DNA from: Isochrysis galbana
Taxonomy: Eukaryota; Haptophyta; Isochrysidales; Isochrysidaceae
Assembly: GCA_018136815.1 (NCBI GenBank)
Contig: CM030938.1
Coordinates: 1,276,202-1,340,201 of the forward strand
Direction: 5' to 3'
DNA length: 64,000 nt
Shown here piece by piece: positions 1 through 11,159 of the stretch (position 1 is its first letter; each line of letters starts with the position of its first letter). The notes beneath the pieces are model-generated. The model made no database searches, was not told the DNA's origin, and worked only from the letters and a program-made list of their open reading frames with translations. The position numbers and the translations under genes were made by a program.

Positions 1-1294
1 CGACTGGCGACCTCTGCGGCCTCAGTAGCATCCTCGCAGTTTGCCGCTGCAGCACTCGAGCAACCCCGGGAGTGCGCAACGCTACCCCTTCGCCGTCTGA
101 AGGAGCCTAGGCCCGAGACATGACCATTAATGCAAGCCGGGGCGCTCAGATGACCCGCCCGCCCGCCCCCGGGCTCTGCCGGGGTCTCTGCAGGGCCTGC
201 TGGGACATCTTCACCTGCGTCTTCACCTGCGTCGGCGTGCGGCATCGGCCAGCGGCTCAGTGCAGCCGCCGATATTCCCAGTTGTAATTATTTTTTATTC
301 TACCCACATGGAGGTGGGTAGTGGAAATCGGATGTGGGTAGGTGAGTAGAACGATACCCAGTTATCTGGTTGCAGGCCTTACCCAGGGGTGGCGAGAGAG
401 GGGGGCGGGGGGGGGGGGGGGGGCAACGCCGCCGGTCTACCTTTTTGTAAGAAAATACGAGAAAAAAAAACTCAGCGTCCTTAGGCGCATTCGCGCCGCG
501 CTAGGAGAAATTTTATACCTCGATGTATTCAGTGTATCCGAATACAGCATGAATACTCCGAGAAGTGAGTATTCGTACTCATGAGTACTCCCAAAGAGCA
601 GTATTCGTAGTACACCCGAACTCATAGTATTGTAGTGTAGTCAGTGTATTGTAGGTCAGCCCTGCCCCCCCCGCGCGGAACGCCTCTGCCTTTCTCTCGC
701 GAGTCGCGAGAGTCGCTCGCGGCGTCGTCGCGCTCCCCTCCCCCCCATCCCCCATGGCCAGCCGCCCGGTCTTCAACCCCAACCCCACCCGGTCATCGCG
801 ATCAGCGAGCCGGGTGGCACTTTTTTCTACATATTATGGCCTACCCCTATCCCTAGTGGAGCGTCCCTCTGGTATAGTGTGGCTGGTGTGGCTGTGGGAT
901 GTGATGTGGGTGTGCTGCTTGCTGGCTGCTGCCAGCATCATCCATCATTGCTTCGTCCATCGCGGCGAGGGCAGCGGCAGCGAGGGTGGGAGGCGGCGCG
1001 CGCGCGCGCGCTCCATGACCCTATCTGTTTACTGATAGTTCTGATAATACCCATCTACTACGGATGTAGTAGCACATATTCATATTCAAATTCTACCGGT
1101 GTAGTAGGACATATTCGATGCCCTTTGGGCCCCAGACTCCCCCAGGGAGCCCCCACAACGAAGCGTTGAAAGAGTCCCCCCTTTCTTCTTGTGATCTATT
1201 TATTTCATTCACAGCGGCTCTTCCCGTCGGTCTCGCCGACGTCGGAGCTCTCTCTCCTGCCAGCTGACCGACCGCCTCGACTGCATCACGAATC
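1..1294. other. Intergenic, no gene recognised
   Basis: I see no convincing coding region. The stretch holds a poly-G run near 403-423, a short inverted repeat (CTACCCACAT near 300, ATGTGGGTAG near 332), direct repeats of GTATTCGTA between 560 and 615, and a GC-alternating run near 995-1010. Another small hairpin, CTACTAC...GTAGTAG, lies near 1054-1072. These are scattered simple structures with no common theme that I can name. Confidence 0.5.
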
Positions 1295-1784
1295 ATGAAT
1301 GGTGGTGTGATCATGCTTACCATCTCTCTGGCAGTGAACATCCTCGTGCTCGTGCCCGTCTGCGTCAACCTCGCCCGCAGCACTCTGCGCATGTCCAAGG
1401 TCTTCGGCCNNNNNNNNNNNNNNNNNNNNNNNNNNNNNNNNNNNNNNNNNNNNNNNNNNNNNNNNNNNNNNNNNNNNNNNNNNNNNNNNNNNNNNNNNNN
1501 NNNNNNNNNCGAGATCACCAGCACGAGACATCTTGTTTTGTGTCTACATGGCTATACTCGTTGCGTCAATCCTCTTGCTGGTCATGCTACGCACGGGCTC
1601 ACGCCTCCTCGCTACGCATGCATCCGGCGCCCTCTTGACAGTCCAAATCATCTACAAACTGTTGTCTTGCGTCGTTGTCGGTGGTGGTGTTCCGGACAAG
1701 CTTCCTTTCAACCCAGTTGTGGCCAGCAACGCCGCAATTGCAGTGCTCCATCTAGTGAGCCTCATCGTATGTTTTGTCCAGTGA
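1295..1784 (+). CDS. Small multi-pass membrane protein, interrupted by assembly gap
   Basis: Two open pieces flank a 100-base run of N. The first starts with ATG at 1295 and encodes a hydrophobic helix (IMLTISLAVNILVLVPVCV) followed by a basic loop. The second, ending in TGA at 1782-1784, encodes two or three more hydrophobic segments and the motif NPVVASNAAIAVLH. The two pieces are in different frames relative to each other, which a gap of wrong length (100 N is a conventional placeholder) or an intron inside the gap would explain. Together they would give roughly 160 residues with about four transmembrane helices. I do not recognise the family. Function is unknown, and the join across the gap is inference. 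Confidence 0.4.
1410..1509. other. Assembly gap (100 N)
   Basis: Exactly 100 undetermined bases, the usual placeholder for a scaffold gap of unknown size. It falls inside the small membrane-protein gene, so the reading frame across it cannot be trusted. Confidence 0.99.
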
Positions 1785-2567
1785 ATCATCGCATTGGGTG
1801 GGACAAAGTTCTTACTGGAAAATGCGCCGAATTCATTGTTCTGCCGGACTTCATCATCGCTCCAGGTAGCCAACCTTCGACCAATCTCTCTTCGTGTGAC
1901 TTGAAGTTTCCATTGCTCGAAGGGATGAGGTGTATTGGTCCATGGACTTATCCTCACTTCTGCGTTCGCCCTGGCTGAAACTACACCCGCGTGCGTTCAC
2001 GGCGTAAACTGCAGGACGTCCTGCAGCATGCGCCTATCGGCTGCTCTTCGGCATTTGATTCGTCTCACAAGCGGTATTATCACAACGCGCAATATATAAC
2101 AACACATACGCACCACACGTTTGTACTTCACGAAACTTGACAGCTGAATCACCTTGGCCAGATGGCACGGTGTGGAAGCCAGCTTACCTTTACTAGGAAC
2201 GAAATCTATGGTCCTCACTACGCGTTGCGTTCGCTCTTGATCTCTTAGAATATCTCCGAACATTCATTCATGATTCAATCACGGCGTGTCTCTCTCACAC
2301 ACTGCCGCCTCGTGTCGCATTCGCATGCATTACGCGCGCAACACGAAATTCGCACATCTAGATCTCCAATCTCTTTATTTTCTAACTAGCTATGTACTAC
2401 GTAGCACCCCGCCTGGCCACTGGCCACGACTCGCATAGACCGCAGTATACACGGCAGGCACGAGCTATTAAGCTAGTAGTATTAATTAAAACATCTTTCA
2501 AAACTAGCCGCTACTTGCTACTTGCACGACGCGAGGCAGATTGCTGGTGCTACTCCTAGCTACCCTT
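1785..2567. other. Intergenic, nothing recognised
   Basis: AT-richer than its neighbours. I see no gene, tandem repeat or long inverted repeat. The last 16 bases before 2584 are the left target-site duplication of the next element. Confidence 0.5.
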
Positions 2568-2583
2568 TCTTTCTACCACTACT

Positions 2584-3338
2584 CAACTAAGTTTATACTT
2601 GGTTGCCCCATGGGGGGGCACGAGCCCCCCCCTCTCTCCACTCCTCCCCTGCCATGAGGGAGGAACCACCCATCCTCCTGGCACGCCTGATGGCTGGCCA
2701 GGAGGCCACTGCCCTACTGACCCACTCCCTTCCCCACAGGCTCGCCCCATTCGCCCATCCTGGCCCCTCGTGGCCAGCCCATTGCTCCAACCCCCCTTCC
2801 CCCCCTGGTCGACAGGCAGACAGGTGCAGATTGGGGGCCCCAGAGGCTCAGGAGCGCCAGCGAGGGAGAGGCAGGGGAGACCAGGGCCCAGTCCCAGCCT
2901 CCTCTGCCCCCAGAGCTGGCCTCCAAGAGCCTCCAGGGGTCGCCAGCAGGCAGCTGCAGGCCTGCCGCAGGCGCGCCATCGCGCGTGCCGCAGGAGAGGG
3001 GAGAGAGAGCGCGGAGAAGGGGGTGGGCGGAGCGAGAGCTCCGCTCACCGAAAAATAGGTAAGTCCCGCACCTGTTTACAGGATAAGTCGGGGCTGAGAC
3101 CGCCGCCCACTCGGAGACACAGGAGGAAGGGGGGGAATGATCACCGGGGGGGGCGCGGGCCACCGGACCATATCTAAGCCCTTCACCCCTATCCCCTAGT
3201 AGTGCACGGGGGGAGTCGCCTTATGGCGGGGGGGAGAAGGGCCGGGGAAGTGGGGGTGTAGAAAGTTTCCTACGTGAGTAGAAAGTAGAGGGTCCACGGC
3301 CGCGTGTGCGGTGAGACTATTAAAAGGTTTAATTTAAT
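2584..3338 (+). mobile_element. Short non-autonomous LINE derivative (copy A) with target-site duplication
   Basis: The element is bounded by a 16-bp direct repeat, TCTTTCTACCACTACT, at 2568-2583 and 3339-3354. It starts with a hairpin (AACTAAGT, loop TTAT, ACTTGGTT at 2585-2604) a few bases before an ATG at 2610. A proline/glycine-rich segment follows. Its last ~230 bases match the 3' UTR of copy D (15130-15339), including the shared terminus ATTAAAAGGTTT. No reverse transcriptase or endonuclease is present, so at 755 bp it must have been mobilised in trans. The 5' hairpin, 3' tail and target duplication are seen directly; assignment to a LINE-mobilised family follows from the match to copy D, which carries an ORF2 remnant. 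Confidence 0.85.
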
Positions 3339-3430
3339 TCTTTCTACCACTACTAGGGCCAGGCCAAGATATGTCATATATGTTTGGCATATTTCGGTGG
3401 ATATTATGGCATAGAAAAACTATTGTTATA

Positions 3431-3726
3431 AAAAATCTTCTTAAAAATCACCGCTACTCGTGCGGCGTGAGGCAGTGTGCTTGTGGACCTCCCTTCTACC
3501 CAACCTTAACCCCTAACAACCCCTTCCCCCTTCCCCAGTTCCCTCTTTAGTGGAGAGCCGGTTCCGGGGAGGCCGCGCGCACTGCCTCGGCCAGGACCAG
3601 GAGTTGGAGTGGAGGGGGCGGGAGACTGTGGATTTATCTTTCGCTCGGGCTTGGCTAGTTCATTACTCCCTTGTGTTTAATAAGATCTTCCGCGTTTTCC
3701 TTCAATTTCTTTCCATAGCGGTTCCA
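3431..3726 (-). mobile_element. 5'-truncated LINE 3' end nested in copy B
   Basis: Reverse-complemented, this 296-bp piece matches the 3' UTR of the LINE at 37354-40159 (its 39930-40159 part), including GCGGCGTGAGGCAGTGTGCT and the terminal AAGAAGATTTTT tail. It is flanked by a 16-bp direct repeat, AAAAACTATTGTTATA, at 3415-3430 and 3727-3742. That sequence belongs to the 5' hairpin of copy B, so this LINE tail inserted into the leader of copy B. Confidence 0.85.
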
Positions 3727-3727
3727 A

Positions 3728-4465
3728 AAAACTATTGTTATAGTTTTAGCGATGGAGCGCGCGCCGACCGCTCCCCTCTCCCAGCCCCCCGCCGCCACGA
3801 CGCCCCAACGGGGCCGCCCTAAGCCGCCGGAGCCGAAGCGCTCGCAGGCCTCAGCACCGCCCGACAACGACGTCGAGATGGCCCCGCCATCCTCGCCTCC
3901 CAGGCAGCCACAGAAGCAGGGAGCAGGCAAAGTCCTGTTCCCTGCAGACCAGCAGACCAGCACAGCCAGACTCAGGCACAGAACACCAGCGCCGCCGGAC
4001 AGCCACCCACTCAAGGACTCTGGAGGAGACTATACCCGGTCCCCCTGGAGAGGACGCCGGGGACAAGCTATCCGCTTGGACGGAATCCAAAAGGAAAGTA
4101 TCTTCGATCCTACTCGCGAAGGCGGTCGATCTTCGCAGACGACAAAAAAAGTACGCGCAAGCGGAAATAGACGTGGTCCACAAAACTTTTTCAGCCAGGA
4201 GCCGTGCGGGGTCACCACCGAGTGTTCGTCGTGTTGGCATCACCTCCTCGCCTCAAAACTTTTTCAGAGCCACATCGGCTGCACGCGTGCGAGGGGCCGC
4301 GGAGGACACCGCCCCAAACTGACGGGGGGTGCAACCACCTGCGCTGGGGTGGCTGAAGGGAGCGAGGGCGCGGTGAAAGGGCAGGACCGGCTGCGATGTC
4401 CCCTTTTCTACGGTCAAATCGCCTTGCTGCACGTTTGTACTGTAAAAAAGGGGGTCCTTTAAGTA
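3728..4465 (+). mobile_element. Retroelement 5' end with ORF1 remnant (copy B)
   Basis: It begins with a perfect 8-bp hairpin (AAAACTAT, loop TGTT, ATAGTTTT at 3728-3747) four bases before the ATG at 3752. The ORF1 N-terminus (MERAPTAPLSQPPAATTPQ) is almost identical to that of copy E at 61599 and is proline-rich and probably disordered. Further on, a segment containing SVRRVGITSS matches another ORF1 relic on the minus strand near 21400-21450, in a shifted frame. The coding frame is broken and ends at 4462; no ORF2 is attached. It is a decayed copy truncated or deleted 3' of ORF1. Confidence 0.75.
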
Positions 4466-4469
4466 GAAC

Positions 4470-5900
4470 TTATACCGTCCACATGGGGGGCACTTGCGAA
4501 AAAAACAACCAAACCTGAGGTTGCACCCTCTTAGGGGCTTCTGCCTCGCATTCGCAGATGCGATGTATCGGTGAGAGGCCGAGGGCTACCTCCGGGCGCC
4601 AACCTTTGCACCCTTTGGTGCTTCCGTGGATCATGAGCTTGTGAGGAGATTGGATGTTCGGGGGCATGGCGATCGGTTTGCATGCCCGGACGGCGTAGTT
4701 TACCGGTACTGTTTTGTTGTCGATGGTGAGGACGATTTTGCGTGGGAAGTTGCCTGACAAAAAGGTTCCTTGCGCCGCGGAGACGTAGAGGTGCCAGCGG
4801 GATGAGTGGGCTACTTTCGACACAAAAGTGCCCGACTCACCTTCGAGTTTCATGCGCTCGCGGTTCCCCTTTAGGAAGGTGAGACCTTGCGACTCGACCG
4901 CCTTGACAAGCGCGCTTAGCGTGATCTTCGAGGCTTGATTGAGCGAGGCCGTCCGCCTCGACCACTATGTGGGCTGCAACGTCTTGAAGTGCTTCGTAGA
5001 GGGCCTTGCGTGAGGTGGTGCCTTTCTTGTTGATTTTCTCGTCGATGGATTCCACGCGGATGCGCACGGGGATGTCTTGGCCCAGGACGCGGATGTTGGT
5101 GTGCTCTCCGTACTTGGCTTGAAATTGTTGAGCGCAGTCCTCATTGACTGCTATGTGCCACGGGCCTCGCGCTGAGCGGGCCCAGAAGTCTGGCTCGGGG
5201 TCCACGCCCTCAAGTTCGAGAAGTAGTTCAACGATGGCGGCGTACGCCGTCGTGTCTTGGAGGATGATGTCCCCGGCTTGGTGGAAGGAGAGCTCGAAGG
5301 AAGCGTCGGAGTCTGTGATGTCGTTTTCTATGTCGGAATCTTGGTCCTGTGAGGCGTGGGCGGAGGTGACCTTGGTCAGCGTTGGGCGAGTGGAGTCAAT
5401 GGGTGAGGGGGTCTTGTCAATGTTATCCCCACGGGGGGCGTGCGCGCGTGCTTCGTGTGTGTGGTGAGGTGTGCATGAGGGTCTTACTCTGACACGTATG
5501 TTGCTTGCTGCATTGAGGTGTGTGTTGTGCCCATAGGGGCCACCCGGCCACGGGCCGCGCTGCCGGAGCAGCGCGGCCCTTGCCAGGGCGAGAGGGGCCT
5601 CTGCCATAAGGCATGCCCAATGGAAGGGTGGCTGCATGAGCCTGGCACTGGTGGGGTGCTGCCAGCAGCCTGCTGCCCCCCATGGGGGAGGCCAGCATGG
5701 CTGCCATGTGTGGTGTGGCCGGGGCCACGGGCCGTGTGGCACGACCGGAGTCGCACGCACCTGCTCGGCCTCGGTGGGCGGACGCGGCCGCTTCGTCAGC
5801 GGCTGCTCCATGGGCACTGGGGGGGCGCCCTCGGTGGGGGGCCCGAAGGAGAGGGGAGTCGCGTCGGCGCGCTCCATCGCGTCTAAGTATAAACTTAGTT
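4470..5900 (-). mobile_element. Retroelement 5' end with near-complete ORF1 (copy C)
   Basis: Read on the minus strand, the hairpin CTAAGT-TTAT-ACTTAG (5898-5883) precedes the ATG at 5877. ORF1 runs through a proline-rich N-terminus (MERADATPLSFGPPTEG, like copy D), an acidic stretch and a conserved C-terminal part. The frame shifts near 4935-4960: the first frame stops at 4837, while the homologous continuation lies in another frame to a stop at 4470 and contains the motif KRVQPQV. Total ORF1 is roughly 470 codons. ORF2 and a 3' tail are missing. This is the fullest ORF1 in the window. Its RNA-binding role is expected from LINE biology but no domain is clearly visible. Confidence 0.75.
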
Positions 5901-5912
5901 GCTTTGTCCACC

Positions 5913-5957
5913 ATGTAGAAGGGAGGTCCACAAGCACACTGCCTCACGCCGCACGGA
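5913..5957 (+). repeat. Fragment of LINE 3' UTR
   Basis: GTAGAAGGGAGGTCCACAAG and the following CACACTGCCTCACGCCGCAC match the LINE 3' UTR at about 40088-40134 and the minus-strand copy near 3460-3500. The poly-T end is absent. The remaining 5957-6331 interval is GC-rich and holds no gene that I can see apart from the leader of the next gene. Confidence 0.7.
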
Positions 5958-6331
5958 TTTCTACATCGCGGCCAACACCAAGGGCAAGTCCCCCCCTCGC
6001 TGCCTGCCGCGATGTGCCCCTTCACGCTCGCCGCGCTCGCCTCCAGGTCGTTCTCGCACTCCCCCCCCTTCCCCTTCGCAGCGCGCAGACGAGCGCCAGA
6101 AGCCAGGTGCGAGCAGCGCGCGCGCAGCGCGAGCCCCCCGCCCGGCCTCGGCCTGGGTGTGCCATGGGGGGGGATCCTTAGCGCGCCTGCAGTATACGAC
6201 TAACTGCCTAACTCTTATCTCCGGTCTAGCGTGCCCCTTCGCTGCTCCGTTGCCGTTCCCTAGCGTAAATTAAAGCCCGCTAGTTAGAGAAGCTAGCCTG
6301 CGAAAAAACAAAAGAAAGTCCAGCGGCGGCG

Positions 6332-8308
6332 ATGGCGGGCGGCGCGGCGCGTCGGCGCCTCTCGCTGCTTTCTCTGCTCTCTCTGTTCGCGCTGCTGTGC
6401 GGCGTAGAGAGAGTGGCGTGTGCGGAGCATAGGAACTCGACGCGGCTCGGCCGACCGACCGTCAATGCCTCGAGGCCGCGAGGTGCAGAGCGAGCCGAGA
6501 AGAGAGATGTGCCGAGGGACGAGAAGAGAGAGGAGAAGAGAGAGCAGAAGAGCGCGTTGCGTGGGGAAAAGGCTGCGCACAGATCGGGCCGGATCTCGGC
6601 GGCTCAAGCGACAGCCGCGCAGGTCGCCGGTGGCCCCGTCTACGAGCTGGCTGATGCTTCGTCACTCGCGCTGCTGCTGCACGTGGCGCTTCTCGCACTG
6701 GAGGTGCTCAGCCTCGGCGCACTCGTCCTCTTCCCTACGCTCGCGCGCGGTCCCGCCGACTCCTCCTCCTCGAAGGCTGCGGCGTTCAAACAGGCGACTA
6801 TGGTACTCGTCGCTGTTCTCGCGCTCGAAGGTGTCGCGAACCTGCTCGTGCCACTGCCGTACATGAGCGTCGGGCTCACAATTGCCATCGCGGTCCTCTT
6901 CACCATCAATCCCGTCGACGGCGCCGCACCAATGCCCGGCTTGCACATGGGAACCGTGCCGCCGCTGTGCGTCGCCTGGCTCGCGGCAGTGGGACTTATG
7001 TCGCCCGCCGACCTGCTCCGCTCGCTCTACGGCACGCCTTCGCTGCGCCCATACCATCTCGTCGTCATGTTCCTTGGCTCCGTGTACCTGTGCACCGCAC
7101 TCGAGCGCTCAGGCTTCCTGCACACCGCCGCGACCAAGGTGGTGCACCGATATGGACGCTCGCCGTGGGGACTCTTCTGGGCGCTCGGCTGCTTCTCGGC
7201 ATGTCTCACCGTCCTCATCCCCGACGACATCGTCACGATGACCCTTACGCCCATCACGATCCGTATGTGCCAACTGCTCAACCTGCCCGAGATTCCCTTC
7301 CTCTTCTCCCAGTTCTTCGCCGGCAACATCTGGGCCGTCACACTCGTGACGGGCAATCCGACCAATGTGCTGCTCGCCGAAGACATGGGCGACACTTTTC
7401 TCTCCTTCGCTGCTCGGATGGGCGTGCCGGGCATCGCTGCCGGCCTCACCTCATTTTTGCTGATGTACTTGACTAACCGCACCAAGGTCGACGTGGCAGC
7501 CGACGGATCCGCCGGCGCGCTGGGCGAGGCGCTAGGTGGCGACCGCAGCACCCCGTGGGCTTCGGAGACGAGCGGTGCGACCGACGACGACGACGACGGT
7601 GCCACGCCCGTTCGCGGCGGCGACGCTTCTACCGACAAAGATTTCACGCTTCAAGGCATCTTTTGCTTGCTGCGTGTTGTAATTGCCACCCTCTTCTGCG
7701 CCTTCGAGTCGCTGCACGGCCTGCCCGTCTACCTGGTAGTGCTCATCATGGGCGGCGCCTCCCTTGCTGTTGACTTTGTTAGCGACGCTGGCTTCGCCGT
7801 CGATACGCTGCGACATATGCCGTGGGAGCTTTTCTCATTTGTCACCGGTTTCCTCGTGCTTGCAGAGGCGATGTCCGTCTCTGGCATCTCCCGTGCGCTT
7901 GCCGCCGTCTTCCTACCGCTCGCCTCGCAGCGTTCCGTTGCCTTCGTCTCGGGTTTCGTGACGATGCTTTTCTGCAACCTCTTTGAGACACTTCCCGCCA
8001 CTCTCATCGTCTTCAAGATGATCGACTCAGTCCCCATGTGGCAGCCCGCCGCCATTGCGGCCGCTGGCGCACGCGGCATGTTGTACCGTGACGCGCGCCG
8101 CGCCGCACTTTCCGCCGTCATCTTCGGCTCCAATTTTGGTGCCAATACTGCGTGTATTGGCTCGCTCGGCGGACTCATGATGCGTCGGCTCGCCGCGCTG
8201 CAGGGTGTCACCGTGACAAACGGCATGCTACTCAAGCAGGGAATCCCCGTGATGATCCCCACTATGTGCGTTGCATGTTATGTATTAATGCAAAGTCCGA
8301 ACTTGTGA
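6332..8308 (+). CDS. ArsB/NhaD-type ion permease (ion transporter superfamily)
   Basis: A single-exon gene of 658 codons, with ATG in good context. Residues 8-30 form a hydrophobic signal sequence, followed by a charged Arg/Glu-rich stretch to about residue 85. The rest is polytopic, about 12 hydrophobic segments. The first half contains IPDDIVTMTLTP (about 296-308) and GNPTN (341-345). The second half contains GSNFGANTACIGSLGG (from about 599). These paired DD..TP and GNPTN/GANT signatures are typical of the ArsB/CitM/NhaD fold, in which two inverted hairpins bind the substrate. A hydrophilic Asp-rich insert lies between the two halves. The substrate (arsenite, sodium/proton or dicarboxylate) cannot be told from sequence. 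The N-terminal signal suggests an endomembrane or plastid-envelope location, which is inference. Confidence 0.85.
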   Translation: MAGGAARRRLSLLSLLSLFALLCGVERVACAEHRNSTRLGRPTVNASRPRGAERAEKRDVPRDEKREEKREQKSALRGEKAAHRSGRISAAQATAAQVAGGPVYELADASSLALLLHVALLALEVLSLGALVLFPTLARGPADSSSSKAAAFKQATMVLVAVLALEGVANLLVPLPYMSVGLTIAIAVLFTINPVDGAAPMPGLHMGTVPPLCVAWLAAVGLMSPADLLRSLYGTPSLRPYHLVVMFLGSVYLCTALERSGFLHTAATKVVHRYGRSPWGLFWALGCFSACLTVLIPDDIVTMTLTPITIRMCQLLNLPEIPFLFSQFFAGNIWAVTLVTGNPTNVLLAEDMGDTFLSFAARMGVPGIAAGLTSFLLMYLTNRTKVDVAADGSAGALGEALGGDRSTPWASETSGATDDDDDGATPVRGGDASTDKDFTLQGIFCLLRVVIATLFCAFESLHGLPVYLVVLIMGGASLAVDFVSDAGFAVDTLRHMPWELFSFVTGFLVLAEAMSVSGISRALAAVFLPLASQRSVAFVSGFVTMLFCNLFETLPATLIVFKMIDSVPMWQPAAIAAAGARGMLYRDARRAALSAVIFGSNFGANTACIGSLGGLMMRRLAALQGVTVTNGMLLKQGIPVMIPTMCVACYVLMQSPNL

Positions 8309-9278
8309 ACTCAAGGGGTGGGGTGGACGGTAGGGCAGCTCTTCGAGCACGGGGTGCGCGTTCATGGGATTAATCTCGGATCAGAAATGAGGACACCGAG
8401 CTCGTGGCTGCGCTGCCGAAGTGTGACGCGGGCGGCTTTGGGTGTGGGCCTCAATCGAAACGTAGAAAAGCTAGGGCGTCTGGTGCAGGCCACAACCACT
8501 TGCTACAACCGCATGTCTCTAGACGGACAGGCTATTGAGGTGTGCTAGCTTCCACCATGAGAACACGCGTCTCGCGATCCAAGGATGCAGACTGAAGGAG
8601 ATAAGCGCGCGAGATTGATCCCTCTGCGCACCGTCGGCCCGGCGACGGCTAGTGCAGGCCGTTTCTCTGATGCATTATTACTATTGCGCGACACAAGTCG
8701 GCGCACACTCAACAATCGGCGCGTGGAATCCAAGATCTCCAAAAATTGCACTGTGAGAAATGAGGTGGGGCTTGCTGTAGTTGATCGACGTCTTGCAGCT
8801 TGTGCTTTCCTCTAATACCTAGAAAAGCGAACGGACAGTGTTTGTGACTTCTTGACGCATTGTTGATGCCATCTTGCACTTGGCGCCCGTTCCAAGATCA
8901 TAAAATGTGGTTTATGATCTCCGGCTGAGGCCCGTTGTAGGGGGAGTTCGTCCCCGCGCCGAAGAGGGTCGGCTCCCCTCTCGCCCGGCCCGGGGTCCTC
9001 CGAAGATCGAAGATCCATTTCGGCTGAAGCGACCCACCTCGGTCTTCTTCCCCCCTCCCTCGGTATCCCCCGGGAGTCATTGCCCCACAGCCGCGGCGGG
9101 GGGGGGAAGGGGCGGTCCCTCATGTTCCCCTGTGCAGCCCTCAAGGTCCCCCTTCCTTGTTTTCTTACCCACCCACCCCGTTTATTTCCTTGCGTGTTCC
9201 CGCCCCCCCCTTCCCACGCGTCCAATCTTTCTTTCGCTTCCCGCCTTCCCGCCACGCCTTCCGTCCCTATGTTAGCCC
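8309..9278. other. Intergenic, no gene recognised
   Basis: Short open frames only, none with a recognisable motif. A C/T-rich stretch lies at 9040-9240. It ends where the dispersed repeat at 9279 begins. Confidence 0.45.
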
Positions 9279-9800
9279 GGTTACTCACTAGGGGGGTGCG
9301 AAGGGCACCATCTGTAATGGGCAAACGAAGGCCTAAATAAGCTCCCTATAGGTTCCGGTATGGGAGATCAGCAAAAAAAACCGGGGGTCTTCCGGCAAAA
9401 TTTTCGAAAAATACCCGATTTCAGGCCTCTGACGGCCGTGCGGAAATATATGTCAGGCCCCCCTCCGGTATTATTTTACCGATGGCCTTCATGCGCGCCT
9501 CTCGCAGCGAAACACGAAACCATGGGCATCGGCAGCTGACCCGGACCAAAGATCCTGGTTCTATACACACAGCAATATATTTTCACTATGTTTTTATGGA
9601 CTTGAACGTGTACGTAAGTATCGCAAAAACTAAAGACGCTAACCGCTAAAAACACCAAGGGCTCGAGAACCCAACTTCGACCCGCGACCGGGGGCGCCAC
9701 GAGGCCGTTCGAGTCACCGCTCACCATATGGATGCCGCTACTAGCACCAAAGTGCGGTATGCCGCCCTCACAGCCACGCCAATCGCGCCCGCCGCGGCCT
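9279..9800 (+). repeat. Dispersed repeat, copy 1
   Basis: It aligns with 29029-29560 in the same orientation. Shared landmarks are TAAATAAGCTCCCTATAGGT, a run of A before GGGGGT, TTTTCGAAAAATACC, GGCCCCCCTCCGGTAT, then ACCCAACTT and ACGCCAATCGC further on. Divergence is substantial and there are indels. No coding potential is shared, so it may be a solo LTR or a non-autonomous element; I found no clear terminal repeats. Confidence 0.75.
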
Positions 9801-10163
9801 CATGGAGGTCGGGCCGTGTCGAATTATCGTATGCCTGCGGCGCGATGGGCGGGAATATGTCACTACCGGACTGTGCGACCCTCGAGATCGAGCGTGCGAC
9901 CCACCAGGGACCTCCCACATCCCTCGCGAGGCGCTTGAGCTTGGGCTCCTCACCAGCTGGCAGCCATTGCGAGGCCGACAGCCGGCGATCGGCCGACGCG
10001 GAACCTCCGCGTTTCTTATGGGGATTCGCCCGACATTCACTGCTTTGATTCCCTCACGCGCGCAATCCTCCCATTCTCCCAAAATAGACCTCCATGGGCC
10101 GGCGGACAAGGCGGGGGAGTCACTCACCGACGCCATGGATTTTCGTGGGGTAGAGGGGGTTCG

Positions 10164-10203
<40 letters not shown>

Positions 10204-11159
10204 GGGGGGGGAGGTAAGGGGGGTCCCTGGGGAATCCTTGGACACCCAGGAGGGATGGAAAATAGTTGTTAAAAAGCGTGAGTGACCGGCCTACCTATGT
10301 CCGACGCCTGTGACCCCTGCCTTGTGATCCTCCTGCGTGCTACTGTGCCCCTTGATGTGTTGAGCCCCCGAGCGCCCCACCCTGCCTCCTATCCGTACCC
10401 GTGAGCCCCGCGCTCGGCGTTCGGCGTCCCCCGGCCCCTCCTCGTCCCTCCCCACTCCCCATGTATACAACAATGGCTGGTAAAGATTCACAGCCCCATC
10501 CATATCACCACGGCTACCAACATATCTATTGTAACGCCTGCGTATACCGGCATGCGCCGGGTGCCGATGCGGGATAATTGGCTGCGATAGCGATAGAGCT
10601 TGTCTATTGGAACGAGTTTTCTTCATGTACCCCGGTTCAGCCACTGGTACCACTTCATGTATGGGGAGAACGCCGCCGCCTCTCCAGTGTGAGGGGGGGG
10701 GGGGGGGGGGGGGATGCGGCGTATACGCGTAGTTGGTAACTCAACCATGGATGAGTATCATTTACCTCTACTTCACGGTTCACCAGGTCTCCCAGAGGTA
10801 GGCAGGTTCCCTCCTACCTTTCTTTCTGCCTGGCTTGCACACGATAGCTAGTCGTTAGCGCCGCCCACACGCGGCAGACCTTGGCAGGCCGGTGGCAGGG
10901 TCAGGCGCAATGGCACGGCAGTCAAAATGCACATAAGACCACCTCGTCGCCTAAACTTAAGTTACCCGACGAATCTGGCGAGGATGGGATCCAGATGGAG
11001 CTACTCTCTTGGAAGCAAGCGGAGCACCGTGCGCACAGCTGCCGCCTCAATACGCGAACCAATACGCAATGCCCGTGAGGGAAGAACAGCTTGGGCACAT
11101 TTTCACAATGCCAATGTGTAGCCCAGCTGCCGACGACAAACAATCGCACACGCGTGCAC
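9801..11159. other. Intergenic with poly-G runs
   Basis: It holds long G homopolymers at about 10165-10202 and 10688-10711 and no supported gene. The final part is the 3' flank of UFM1, which is transcribed leftward. Confidence 0.5.

Noticed and set aside
3059-3081. GTAAGT...TTTACAG pair resembling a 23-base intron in copy A
   Set aside because: Too short for any known spliceosomal intron except extreme nucleomorph cases, and there is no coding frame to test it.
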